64,000 bases of DNA from NCBI RefSeq assembly GCF_018129385.1, contig NZ_JAFCLN010000005.1:186001-250000 (forward strand). Direction: 5' to 3'. Position numbers and translations under genes: made by a program. The DNA is from Bradyrhizobium lablabi (GTDB lineage: Bacteria > Pseudomonadota > Alphaproteobacteria > Rhizobiales > Xanthobacteraceae). This document shows, piece by piece, positions 37,129 to 46,330 of the stretch (position 1 is its first letter; each line of letters opens with the position of its first letter). The notes beneath the pieces were generated by a model. That model was not told where the DNA came from, ran no database searches, and saw only the letters and a list, made by a program, of their open reading frames with translations.

Positions 37129-39111
37129 TTATAGACCCGTCGAAGCCTCGATCCGGAACTGAGCCAGCGCCACTACCGGGTCGGTCTTCAATAGTTGGAT
37201 GAGCTGCAACATCGGGACCTTGCCGAGCGGCGTAAGCTTGATGTTCAGCGTTTGTCCGGGAGTTTCGAAAAAGCGGGCGAGCGCCTGAGCTGCCGCCACG
37301 GCATCGGGATTGGTCGTGGCAGCTTCCTTGCCGGCCGTCCTCAAGCCCTCGGCAATGGCGCTTCGGGCCTCCTCCCGACTGATGTTTTGCTCACGGGCCT
37401 GTTGCGCGACCGTGAAGTCGACGCCGCCGGTGTCTCGCAGTACCAACTCAAGCGTTCCGGCCTCTATTTGCGCCGCCGCCGCCGTTGCCTGCGCCAGATT
37501 GGGCGAGAACGCTCCTTTAGGCACGTTGGCGAGCGAAACCCGCACCGAAGCCTTCAGGACGCCGCCGAGTTCGAGCGACGCCGGTTCAAGTGCAAACGTG
37601 CGCGATGCTTCCGCCCAGGCCGCGCCGAGATCGAGGTCCAGCACTGCCGTGTCCAAGCCGGCCGCAACCAGCATTTTCTGTGCAGGATTGCTCGCATCGA
37701 GCGGGGCTGCCATTTTCAGTGCCAGTCGCAACTTGCTCGGAATCGGCCCGACGAATTGTCCCCAATCCAGATTGATCGTGTCGATCGTGATGCGCTTGCT
37801 GGTGTTCTTGAACGGCGCGGCGAAGGTTTTCAGCTCGACGCCTTCAAGCAGTGGCAACAGACCGAGCGCTTGGTCCGGAGAAGGCGGCGGGGCCGGGGTT
37901 GCATACAGTGCCCCAAATCGCATCAGGCCGGCGAGGTCGAGGGATTTCAGCGCGAAGCGCCCGACCTTGAAAGGTCCTTTTGGCGTGCTCGTGTCGAATC
38001 CTTCGAAGGCAAACTCGCGAACCTTGCCATCCTCCAAGTTGAGCCGCATCGCCGATAGCTTGCTCGAGCCGCCCGCCGGTATCTCCAGCGAGATGTCGCG
38101 TGCTTCCATATTTCCGATCCGCAAGCCTTGATAGAATCCGGCGACATTCTCCATCATCTGGCGCGCCTGCGCCGGGCTGGGCGTGGTGCCTGCCGGCGGT
38201 ATCATCGCCAGCAGCGTTTCGAGCTTCATCCGCGACGGCCGCAGTCCCACATCGTCAACTGTCAATCCTTCTATCCGCGTGCGCACGCCTTGTGGGGCGG
38301 TGATGGTATAGGGGCCGGTGGCGACCTGCCGATAGACGCGGCGATAGCGATCGTCATTCGCATTCTGTGGATCGATAGCCGCTGCAATCGCCATCGCATC
38401 GAAATCGAGCATCGCAAGATTTGTCATCTCGCCCACGACCTTCTGCGGCCTGCCTTTTTCCAGCGTCGTTACCGCGAACGAGAAGCCGTCGACCTTCGTG
38501 GTGGAAATCTTGCCGTCCTTGATGCCCTGCGCTTCAAGGCCGGCATAGCTGAAGGTGCCGTCCTGTGGCGAGGTGCCGAAGCGCATGGTCCCGACGATGC
38601 TGGCGATGCTGATCGAAGCCGCGTTGATCCCTGCAAACTGCCCGATGACAGCGCGGTATTGGTCGATCGCCGACGAGGAAGCTGGCTGCGGTGGCAGGCC
38701 GGCCGGGCCGGAATAGTCCTTCACGGTGATGAGCGGCGCCTTGTAGGTGACGGAGGAGCCCGGCTGCGTCCCGATCGTAGCTGCGACCTCGACATCCGCG
38801 GCCTCAATGCTGTCGGCAGAAAACCGTGTCGCATCCTGTTGAGAGACGTTTGAGGCGACGATGCGAGCGATCTTGATATTTGCCGGAGGTTGCGCCGACG
38901 ATTGGGTAGCAATGTCGGCGACTGTCACGGTACGGCTCAACAGGTCGAACGACACCTTGCCGTAGCTGGCTTTGCCGCCCGCCGCACGAATCTGTTCGAA
39001 TGCGCCCTCGATCCCGCTGACGACGCGATGCTGCATGTAGAATTGCATGCCGAAAAAGCCGCCGACCGCGATCGCAATGGCGGCGAGCACGCCGCCCAAA
39101 ATCTTCACCAT
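37129..39111 (-). CDS. Large membrane-anchored protein of unknown function
   Basis: A 660-residue protein with one N-terminal helix (ILGGVLAAIAIAVGGFFGMQFY) and a long exported remainder. The remainder is mainly short alternating strands (GKASYGKVSFDLLSRTVTVA, ADVEVAATIG), with Ala-rich helices near the C-terminus. The rhythm recalls AsmA/DUF945-type envelope proteins that bind lipid, but I cannot assign a family. ATG 39111 has GGAG at eight bases; the reading to 39195 is not supported. It is divergent from maeB and convergent with aspS. Confidence 0.8.
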   Translation of the reverse strand: MVKILGGVLAAIAIAVGGFFGMQFYMQHRVVSGIEGAFEQIRAAGGKASYGKVSFDLLSRTVTVADIATQSSAQPPANIKIARIVASNVSQQDATRFSADSIEAADVEVAATIGTQPGSSVTYKAPLITVKDYSGPAGLPPQPASSSAIDQYRAVIGQFAGINAASISIASIVGTMRFGTSPQDGTFSYAGLEAQGIKDGKISTTKVDGFSFAVTTLEKGRPQKVVGEMTNLAMLDFDAMAIAAAIDPQNANDDRYRRVYRQVATGPYTITAPQGVRTRIEGLTVDDVGLRPSRMKLETLLAMIPPAGTTPSPAQARQMMENVAGFYQGLRIGNMEARDISLEIPAGGSSKLSAMRLNLEDGKVREFAFEGFDTSTPKGPFKVGRFALKSLDLAGLMRFGALYATPAPPPSPDQALGLLPLLEGVELKTFAAPFKNTSKRITIDTINLDWGQFVGPIPSKLRLALKMAAPLDASNPAQKMLVAAGLDTAVLDLDLGAAWAEASRTFALEPASLELGGVLKASVRVSLANVPKGAFSPNLAQATAAAAQIEAGTLELVLRDTGGVDFTVAQQAREQNISREEARSAIAEGLRTAGKEAATTNPDAVAAAQALARFFETPGQTLNIKLTPLGKVPMLQLIQLLKTDPVVALAQFRIEASTGL

Positions 39112-39363
39112 CCGGTCAGCTCCGATTACCGATTGAGCACAGGCGAACCTGCCATATTGTCGGGTCCAAATGACCGCGGGAGGAGGGACGTTCATGGTAG
39201 CCGGTTTGGCGATTTTGGTCGATCCGGCTCATTGTTGACCCGCTGCTTTCGGATATTGCATCAAGTGGTTGCGCATGCTTCACATCCGGCCCAATCTGCC
39301 GCAAAACGAAGACAAACCGCCGACATCCTACGGCGGGGTCGAGGAAGCCCGCGGGGAGCGTGT

Positions 39364-41673
39364 ATGTCGTCCAGTTCTGAAGAACTCCATTCCGCAGCCT
39401 TGGCCTATCACCGGCTGCCGCGGCCGGGAAAACTCGAGATCCAGGCCATCAAGCCGCTCGCCAACCAGCGCGACCTGGCGCTGGCCTATTCGCCGGGCGT
39501 GGCGGCGGCCTGCACCGAAATCGCCAAGAACCCGGCGGAAGCGGCTTCGCTGACCACCCGCGCCAATCTGGTGGCGGTCGTCTCCAACGGCACTGCCGTG
39601 CTCGGGCTCGGTAACATCGGACCGCTGGCGTCGAAGCCCGTGATGGAAGGCAAGGCGGTCCTGTTCAAGAAGTTTGCCGGTATCGACGTGTTCGACATCG
39701 AGATCGGCGCCGATACCATCGAGCGGGTGGTCGAGACGGTGGCGGCGCTCGAGCCGACCTTCGGCGGCATCAATCTGGAGGACATCAAGGGACCGGAATG
39801 CTTCGAGATCGAGGCGCAGCTCAAGGCGCGCATGAAGATCCCGGTATTCCACGACGATCAGCACGGCACCGCCATCATCGTCGGCGCGGCGATCGTCAAT
39901 GCGCTGATGCTCAACGGCAAGAAACTGCCTGATGTGAAGATCGTCTGCTCCGGCGCGGGTGCCGCGGCGATCGCCTGCCTCAACCTTCTCGTGTCGATGG
40001 GTGCGCAGCGCAAGAACATCTGGGTCTGCGATATCGACGGCGTCGTGCATGAGGGCCGCAACACGCTGATGGACCGCTGGAAGGCGGTCTACGCGCAGAA
40101 GACCAACGCACGCGTGCTCGGCGACGTGATCGGCGGCGCCGACATCTTCCTGGGGTTGTCGGCGCCCAACGTGCTGAAGCCCGAAATGGTCAAGCAGATG
40201 GCGGACAAGCCGCTGGTGATGGCGCTTGCCAACCCGGTGCCGGAGATCATGCCGGACGAGGCGCGCAAGGCTCGCCCCGATGCGATGATCTGCACTGGAC
40301 GCTCGGACTTCCCGAACCAGGTCAACAACGTCCTGTGCTTTCCCTTCATCTTCCGCGGCGCGCTCGATGTCGGCGCCACCGCGATCAATGAGGAAATGAA
40401 GCACGCCGCGGTCGACGCGATCGCGCAGCTTGCGCGCGATCCGCCGTCGGACGCAGTCGCGCATGGTTTTGACACCGGCGAGACGCAGGGGTTCGGCCCG
40501 GGCTCGCTGATCCCGAGCCCGTTCGACCCGCGGCTGATTTTGCGGATCGCGCCGGCGGTGGCGAAGGCCGCGATGGACTCCGGCGTCGCGACGCGTCCGA
40601 TCAGGAATTTTGATGAATATCGCGCGCTGCTGGAGCGCTTCGCCTTCCGCTCCGGCCTCGTCATGAAGCCGGTGTTTGCCAAGGCAAAGACCCAGCCGGT
40701 GCGCGTGATCTATGCCGAAGGCGAGGACGAGCGTGTGCTGCGCGCCACGCAAGTGGTGCTGGAAGAAAAGCTGGCGCGGCCGATCCTGGTCGGGCGTCCC
40801 TCGGTGGTGGAGACGCGCATCAAGCGCTTCGGCCTCGCGATCAAGGCCGGCCAGGACTTTGACCTCGTCAACCCCGAGGACGACCCGCGCTATCGCTCCT
40901 ATGTGCAGTCCTATATCGATGTCGCCGGCCGGCGCGGTGTCACGCCGGATGCGGCGCGCACGGTGGTGCGCACCAACAACACGGTGATCGCGGCGCTTGC
41001 GGTGATGCGCGGTGAGGCCGATGCCATGCTCTGCGGTGTCGAAGGCCGCTACATGAGCCATCTGCGGCACGTGCGCGAGATCATCGGCTTCCTGCCGGGT
41101 ATCAGCGACTACGCGGCGCTCGCGTTGATGATCACCAGCAAGGGCGCTCATTTCATCGCCGATACCCAGGTGCGGCCGAACCCGAGCGCGGAGGAACTCG
41201 CGGAAATGGCCTCGCTGGCGGCGGTGCATGTCCAGCGCTTCAACATCAAGCCGAAGATCGCGTTCGTGTCACATTCCGATTTCGGCAGCTACGATACCGA
41301 GTCCTCGCGCAAGATGCGGCGGGCGACCCAGATCCTGAAGGACAAGCACCCGGAGATCGAGGCGGATGGCGAGATGCAGGGCGACACCGCGCTGTCGCAG
41401 GCCGCGCGCAACCTGATCCTGCCGCAATCGCAACTGGAGGGTGAGGCCAACATCCTGATCATGCCGAACCTCGACACCGCCAACGTCGCCTATCAGATGA
41501 TCAAGGCGCTGGCGGACGCTCTTCCGGTGGGCCCGATCCTGATCGGCCCGGCGCGGCCGGCCCACATTCTCACGCCCTCGGTGACCGCGCGCGGCGTGCT
41601 CAATATGACGGCGGTGGCGGCGGTCGAGGCGCAGGAGCGGGCAGGTCGCCAGCAGCCGAGTTTGTTCGGCTGA
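39364..41673 (+). CDS. maeB: NADP-dependent malic enzyme, MaeB type
   Basis: Oxidative decarboxylation of malate to pyruvate with NADP. The 769-residue protein joins an N-terminal malic enzyme (about 1-430) to a phosphotransacetylase-like C-domain (about 440-769) that is regulatory in MaeB. Visible are [15 protein letters not shown], the [14 protein letters not shown] block, [20 protein letters not shown] and the NAD(P) loop [12 protein letters not shown]. The C-domain has [13 protein letters not shown] and [16 protein letters not shown] 39364 is preceded by GGGGAGCGTGT. In rhizobia this enzyme supplies pyruvate during growth on dicarboxylates. Confidence 0.96.
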   Translation: MSSSSEELHSAALAYHRLPRPGKLEIQAIKPLANQRDLALAYSPGVAAACTEIAKNPAEAASLTTRANLVAVVSNGTAVLGLGNIGPLASKPVMEGKAVLFKKFAGIDVFDIEIGADTIERVVETVAALEPTFGGINLEDIKGPECFEIEAQLKARMKIPVFHDDQHGTAIIVGAAIVNALMLNGKKLPDVKIVCSGAGAAAIACLNLLVSMGAQRKNIWVCDIDGVVHEGRNTLMDRWKAVYAQKTNARVLGDVIGGADIFLGLSAPNVLKPEMVKQMADKPLVMALANPVPEIMPDEARKARPDAMICTGRSDFPNQVNNVLCFPFIFRGALDVGATAINEEMKHAAVDAIAQLARDPPSDAVAHGFDTGETQGFGPGSLIPSPFDPRLILRIAPAVAKAAMDSGVATRPIRNFDEYRALLERFAFRSGLVMKPVFAKAKTQPVRVIYAEGEDERVLRATQVVLEEKLARPILVGRPSVVETRIKRFGLAIKAGQDFDLVNPEDDPRYRSYVQSYIDVAGRRGVTPDAARTVVRTNNTVIAALAVMRGEADAMLCGVEGRYMSHLRHVREIIGFLPGISDYAALALMITSKGAHFIADTQVRPNPSAEELAEMASLAAVHVQRFNIKPKIAFVSHSDFGSYDTESSRKMRRATQILKDKHPEIEADGEMQGDTALSQAARNLILPQSQLEGEANILIMPNLDTANVAYQMIKALADALPVGPILIGPARPAHILTPSVTARGVLNMTAVAAVEAQERAGRQQPSLFG

Positions 41674-41789
41674 TGGCGGGTTTGAACGGTTCCTGTTTGC
41701 GAGGCGTGATTTGATCGTTTGAAAAGCGAAAGCGGAACGCTCATAATGGTTTGCGCGGCTTGCCGCATTTGCATTTTGAGGGGACGATT

Positions 41790-42242
41790 ATGCCAGCGTT
41801 CATTACTTTCGGGCGGGTCTTGTTCGCCGTGCTTTTCATTTACACCGGCGCGACAAAGCTGTTCAGCATCCAGCCGACGGCCGACTACATCGGTTCGAAA
41901 GTAACGATCCCCTCGCTGCTTGCGCCCTACACCGCCCAGCTCGAAACCATGACCGGCATGACGACGCCGCAGATGCTGGCGATCGGGGTCGGCGGTTTCG
42001 AGATCATCGCGGGCCTCTTGATCGCACTCAACTTCGGCGCGCGCTTCTTCGCCATCCTGATGATCATCTTCATCTGCTTCGCAACGTTCTACTTCCATGA
42101 TTTCTGGAACCAGACACCGCCCGAGAATGCGAAGACGCTGATCGATGCCCTGAAGAACCTGTCGCTGATCGGCGCGCTCTTCATCATCGCCGGCTATGGC
42201 AAGGGCCCGCGCTCGGTCGAGCCGGCGTATGGGGACGTGTAG
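41790..42242 (+). CDS. DoxX-family membrane protein
   Basis: A 150-residue inner-membrane protein of the DoxX/DoxD superfamily with four helices: near 5-25 (GRVLFAVLFIYTGATKLFS), 62-85 (AIGVGGFEIIAGLLIALNFG), 87-105 and 125-142. The TGATKLF segment is typical. Members are linked to quinone or thiol redox chemistry but the activity is not well fixed. ATG 41790 has GAGGGGACGATT upstream; a reading from 41751 lacks this. It follows maeB by 116 bases, probably its own unit. Confidence 0.85.
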   Translation: MPAFITFGRVLFAVLFIYTGATKLFSIQPTADYIGSKVTIPSLLAPYTAQLETMTGMTTPQMLAIGVGGFEIIAGLLIALNFGARFFAILMIIFICFATFYFHDFWNQTPPENAKTLIDALKNLSLIGALFIIAGYGKGPRSVEPAYGDV

Positions 42243-42320
42243 CGCTCTGGGAAATTGAGCCCGGTTCAAAAAATCGCAAAACAACCCCATGCACAGTAGG
42301 ATTGGCGCTCGTTCGCGGTA

Positions 42321-42875
42321 CTAGGCCACCCTCCGCCATGGTGTGACGGAGACCTGATCCACAGGATCGAGCATCTGCGTTGGACCCGCCTTCAGGCCGT
42401 GTGACGCCAGCACCTGCTGCGGCGTGCGCTCAGGCACGCCGGGAAAGCAGGGCTCGCCGCCCGGCAGGTGCACGTTTGGCGCGAGCGACAGCCAGAACGT
42501 GTCGTAGCGGTCCATGAACATGCCGAACACGCCGGGGCCGCCGATGATGGCGACGGTGCCGGAGGTGACGCCTGCCTGCTCGCAGGCAGTCTCGAATGAA
42601 GCGCCGTCGGGATTCCACAACAGCGCCCTGGGATATTCCGGATCGGGCGCGGTCGCCTCGATCCTGCGGGTCAGGACGATCCGCCTGCGCTTCGGCGAAT
42701 TCGGTTGCTGCTCATGCGAGTTTCGGCCATGCACGATCAGGTCGGCATGGTCGAGCGCGGCACTGAAGAATTGCTTGTCGCCCTCGAACTTCAATTCGTC
42801 CGGCATGACGTTCTGCGCATTCGCCAGCATGCCGTCGGCGGAGACGATGACATAGCCGTCGATGCGCAGCGCCAT
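42321..42875 (-). CDS. DHFR/RibD-C-domain-like reductase
   Basis: A 184-residue protein with the dihydrofolate-reductase/RibD C-terminal fold pattern: strand YVIVSADGMLAN (7-18), HADLIVHGRNSHEQQ near 42-56, RRIVLTRRIEA and the NADPH-loop segment GTVAIIGGPGVFGMFMDRYD near 105-124, followed by DTFWLSLAP. It is annotated by fold only; true folate reduction is not implied. It follows the polysaccharide deacetylase gene by 19 bases on the same strand, so the two may be co-transcribed, with no obvious functional link. Confidence 0.8.
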   Translation of the reverse strand: MALRIDGYVIVSADGMLANAQNVMPDELKFEGDKQFFSAALDHADLIVHGRNSHEQQPNSPKRRRIVLTRRIEATAPDPEYPRALLWNPDGASFETACEQAGVTSGTVAIIGGPGVFGMFMDRYDTFWLSLAPNVHLPGGEPCFPGVPERTPQQVLASHGLKAGPTQMLDPVDQVSVTPWRRVA

Positions 42876-42894
42876 GTTGGTGGGCTGTCGAAGC

Positions 42895-43872
42895 CTATTC
42901 CGAAACCGTGGTGACGACGCTGGACACCGGGCGCGAGCTCACGGTCGGCAACTTGAGATCCTTGATGACCTCTTCCTCATACTTTGCGATCACCTGCACC
43001 GGCTCCTTGGCCCGCATCGCGACCACCTTGTAGCCGCCGGCCTTCAGGCGCTTGAGAAGTTCGGGCACGGCTTCGCCGGTATGCTTGTGGAAGTCGTGCA
43101 TCAGGATGATGCCCTTGCCGAGCTTGTCGACCTTGCGCATCACGGTGTCGATCACTTGCTGCGCGTTCCTGGCCTTGAAGTCGAAGGAGTCGAGATCGCA
43201 GGAGAACATCGCGATGTTGCGTTCACCGAGATAGGTGACCATCTCCGGCGGATGCTGTAGGGCGGGGAAGCGGAAGAACGGTGCCGGCGAAACGCCGCCG
43301 AGCGCCCATTTCACGGCGGCAAAGCCCTTTTCGATCTCTTCCTTGCGCTGTTCTTCGTTGAGCTTCTTGTTGACCAGCGCCTGGTGCGACCAGGTGTGGG
43401 TGCCAACGGTGTGGCCCGCGGCGTACACTTGCTTGAGGATTTCCGGATAGTAGGTGGCGTGCTTGCCGATGGTGAAGAAGATGCCGGTGGTGCATTCTTC
43501 CGCCAGCGCCTTCAGTACGGCCGGCGTGTTGACCGGCCACGGACCGTCGTCGAACGTCAGCACCACTTCCTTGTCGCGCAGGAAGTCGAGCGTCTTGAAA
43601 TGCTCGAAGCCGAAACCCGGTCCGCCGGTCGTGTCGATCTCGACGGTGCGGCCGACACCGAGGGCATTCGGATTGGTGCAGGCGGCACGTGCGGGCTGCG
43701 GCGGCTGTTTTACGGCGACTGGAGCCGGGGCGGGTGCTGCCTGCGGAGCGGCAGCGGCCTGAGGCGCGCCGGGCGCCGCACTCTTGGCGGCGGGAGGCGT
43801 CTGCGACCATGCCGCGCTCGACGTCAGCAACGAGACCGTGCCGGCGAAAATGATACCTGCCGCAATACGCAT
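42895..43872 (-). CDS. Exported polysaccharide deacetylase (NodB-type)
   Basis: A 325-residue carbohydrate esterase family 4 protein, exported by a signal peptide (MRIAAGIIFAGTVSLLTSSA, cleavage near AWS-Q). An Ala/Pro/Gln-rich linker of about 40 residues follows. The NodB domain has motif 1 TFDDGPW, motif 2 HTWSHQ with the two metal-binding histidines, motif 3 FFRFPALQ, and LMHDFHKHT near the end. The usual R-P-P-Y/x-G of motif 3 is modified to RFPALQ. Likely acts on peptidoglycan or another N-acetylated glycan in the periplasm. ATG 43872 has TAGGGAAAACACC upstream. Confidence 0.92.
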   Translation of the reverse strand: MRIAAGIIFAGTVSLLTSSAAWSQTPPAAKSAAPGAPQAAAAPQAAPAPAPVAVKQPPQPARAACTNPNALGVGRTVEIDTTGGPGFGFEHFKTLDFLRDKEVVLTFDDGPWPVNTPAVLKALAEECTTGIFFTIGKHATYYPEILKQVYAAGHTVGTHTWSHQALVNKKLNEEQRKEEIEKGFAAVKWALGGVSPAPFFRFPALQHPPEMVTYLGERNIAMFSCDLDSFDFKARNAQQVIDTVMRKVDKLGKGIILMHDFHKHTGEAVPELLKRLKAGGYKVVAMRAKEPVQVIAKYEEEVIKDLKLPTVSSRPVSSVVTTVSE

Positions 43873-44030
43873 GGTGTTTTCCCTAAAAGTTTCCCTGTCG
43901 TCCGGTGCCATTTCTGCCTGACCCGAACCTCCGCCCCGTCAGCATATTACCCTAGTTGGAGCGGCCCCGCCAACGCAGGGAGGACACAGTCCCCGATTTG
44001 TCGTGGGGGCCGGTTAACTACGGGGCTAAT

Positions 44031-44606
44031 TCAACTGGCGGCCAGCGCCCGAGCGACGGCGGTTTTCACGCGCGTATCGCCGGGCGCCACGCTTTCCGGG
44101 AACACATCTGCGATATAGCCGTCGCGGCCGATCAGGTATTTGTGGAAGTTCCAGCGCGGGACCTCCTTGGGCCGCGCTTCCGCCGCCCATTTGTAGAAGG
44201 GGTGCGCGGCCGGACCCTTGACCACGGCCTTGGCGGCCATCGGAAAGGTGACGCCGTGTTGATGATGTGCGGTCTCCGTGATTTCGGTCGCGCCGCCCGG
44301 TTCCTGTCCGCCGAAATCGTTGGAGGGCACGCCGACGATGACAAGGCCGCGGCCGGAGAACTCGGTCCACAGCTCCTGCAAGCCGGTATATTGCGGGGTG
44401 TAGACGCAGAGCGAAGCGGTATTGACCACGAGCAGCGGGCGGCCGGTGTACTCCGCCAGCCTGATGTCGCCACCGGCCAGTGCCGGGAATGAAAAGGCGT
44501 AAGCCGTGATCCTGCTGACGGCGCCCTGCGCCAGAGCGGTGCGCGAATATGACGGTTCGACAATCGCAGCCAACGCTGCCGCGACAAATATCCTGCGGTC
44601 GATCAT
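44031..44606 (-). CDS. Exported glutathione peroxidase-like thiol peroxidase
   Basis: A 191-residue thioredoxin-fold peroxidase. The catalytic cysteine is C67 in NTASLCVYTPQYTGLQEL, and the Trp/Asn of the active site lie in RWNFHKYLIGRDG. The usual C-G-x-T is C-V-Y-T here. The N-terminus MIDRRIFVAAALAAIV has a twin arginine and a hydrophobic stretch ending at TALA-Q, so it is predicted to be periplasmic, unusual for the family. I chose ATG 44606 because GAGGG lies six bases before it, whereas the ATG at 44612 abuts that site. Confidence 0.88.
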   Translation of the reverse strand: MIDRRIFVAAALAAIVEPSYSRTALAQGAVSRITAYAFSFPALAGGDIRLAEYTGRPLLVVNTASLCVYTPQYTGLQELWTEFSGRGLVIVGVPSNDFGGQEPGGATEITETAHHQHGVTFPMAAKAVVKGPAAHPFYKWAAEARPKEVPRWNFHKYLIGRDGYIADVFPESVAPGDTRVKTAVARALAAS

Positions 44607-44675
44607 GGTCATCCCTCAGGTGACGCCAACCTTCAGAATAGCCCAGCCGCAGGTCAACTGCTTTTCAACAAGCCG

Positions 44676-46295
44676 TTATGCGCGCGGCGGGCACCACGGC
44701 AGCGGCAGAAACGGGACATAATATCTGTTCCATTCGCAGATCGATTGCGGCCCGGTGCGCTTGAACGCGTATTTGACCGGCTCCGCCTGACCGACGGCGA
44801 GATGCAGCGCGAACAGCGTCATGCCGACGGCGTACGCCCATTTGTTGAAACGAAGATCGCTCAGACGATCGAGCAGGATGGCCCCGGAAAGAATAATCAG
44901 CGGGTCGGTGAAGATAAAATACTCCGCCTTCAACCCGCGCCGCACGCCCAGCGCGTCGATGCCGATCGCCGCCAATAGCAGCATCAACGATTGCAGCACG
45001 ACGAGCCGGTCGCCGCGCCGCCATGCCACCACGAGGCCGGGGATGATGAGCCAGACCAGGAATACCGTCGGACGCGGCGAGGAGTGCAGGAAGAAGGTGT
45101 AGCGGGCGAGAACGGAGCCGATACCTTGTAGCAGCACGGCCAGAACGCCCGACAGCCCGGTTGCACCGCTGCCGCTGGCATCGGCAAACACCAGCATCTT
45201 CTCGACCGGGTTCATGACGGCGATCACGTTGCGTCCGTCATATGCGGCATAGAGCAACAAGAGAGCGAGTGCGGCGGCCGCGATCATCGCGAGCATCGAC
45301 GTCAGCGTCTCGGCGACGCTGACGCGCCAGATCGCGGCATAGGCGATCATGCAGCCGGCGATCACCAAAGCGAGCGCGACCTGATAGACGCCGTAGCGTC
45401 CAAACAGGATAGGGCGGAATTGCGCGGCTTCGAACAGCGCGCGATCGAACCCGGCGGCGATCAGCGGCGAGGCGATCCAGAGTGCAGCGGCGGCCACGGC
45501 CGCTGAAATGGCGGTTGCCACCCATGCGGACGGTGTATTGCGCCAGAACGGGACGCTCGCGCTTTCACGGCTTCCGAACGGCAGCACGAGAAAAGGCAGT
45601 GCGCCGATCAGAAGGATGACCTGCACCTTGTTTTCCATGCCGATCATGCAGAGCGCGGCGGCCAGCGCCAGCGCAAGCGGGCGGCCGACAGTGGCACGGC
45701 GGCCGGCGATGATCAGGACGAGAAGCGCAAAAATGACGGGGCATGCCGCGACGAGCTCGCTGCGCAGGATGCGCAAATGCACGGCAACGCCCCCGGAAAA
45801 GGCAAAGGCCAGCGTTGCCAGCATCGCCACGCGCCAGTCGCGCACCACCGCGCGCATCAGCCCGGCAAAGATCAGCACACAGCCGGTCGCGATCAGGAAG
45901 ACCAGCAAACGGCCGGCGCGTACCGCTTGCGTCATCGCGGCGTCGAAGGCGGCCGCATCGGATGCGGGGGGGATGGAGGATAGCGACCATGCATCCAGCA
46001 GGCCGAGGGCGTGCAGAAGCGCGAACCACCATTTGGTCGACAGGATCGTCAGGTAGGCGGTGTGATCGAAAAAATATTGCGGCTTGCCGTCATTCAGCGC
46101 GAGCGCGCTGTGGATCACCATGAAATCCATGTCGGCATTGCGCCAGTAGATCACGGCGTAGCCGAACAGGAAGAATGAGGCTGCAAGGCCGGCGACGATC
46201 GCAGCCAGTCCCCAGCGCCAGCCGAGAAACGTCAATCGGTCGAAATTGTCTGCTGACGCCGTTTCGGGCGGCGCGTCCGGAGGAGAACTCATCAT
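44676..46295 (-). CDS. Polytopic membrane protein, GT-C-like layout
   Basis: A 539-residue protein with about 11-12 predicted transmembrane helices. After the first helix (LGWRWGLAAIVAGLAASFFL) comes a loop with YWRNADMDFMVIHSALALND, similar in position to the acidic loop of GT-C glycosyltransferases that use lipid-linked sugars. The rest alternates hydrophobic helices and short loops. No signature is decisive. It is a single minus-strand gene between glutathione peroxidase and the L,D-transpeptidase, so a cell-envelope role is plausible but unproven. Confidence 0.75.
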   Translation of the reverse strand: MMSSPPDAPPETASADNFDRLTFLGWRWGLAAIVAGLAASFFLFGYAVIYWRNADMDFMVIHSALALNDGKPQYFFDHTAYLTILSTKWWFALLHALGLLDAWSLSSIPPASDAAAFDAAMTQAVRAGRLLVFLIATGCVLIFAGLMRAVVRDWRVAMLATLAFAFSGGVAVHLRILRSELVAACPVIFALLVLIIAGRRATVGRPLALALAAALCMIGMENKVQVILLIGALPFLVLPFGSRESASVPFWRNTPSAWVATAISAAVAAAALWIASPLIAAGFDRALFEAAQFRPILFGRYGVYQVALALVIAGCMIAYAAIWRVSVAETLTSMLAMIAAAALALLLLYAAYDGRNVIAVMNPVEKMLVFADASGSGATGLSGVLAVLLQGIGSVLARYTFFLHSSPRPTVFLVWLIIPGLVVAWRRGDRLVVLQSLMLLLAAIGIDALGVRRGLKAEYFIFTDPLIILSGAILLDRLSDLRFNKWAYAVGMTLFALHLAVGQAEPVKYAFKRTGPQSICEWNRYYVPFLPLPWCPPRA

Positions 46296-46330
46296 GCCGG
46301 CCGAGGTCTACCCCAGCCGTCAATCCGCCG

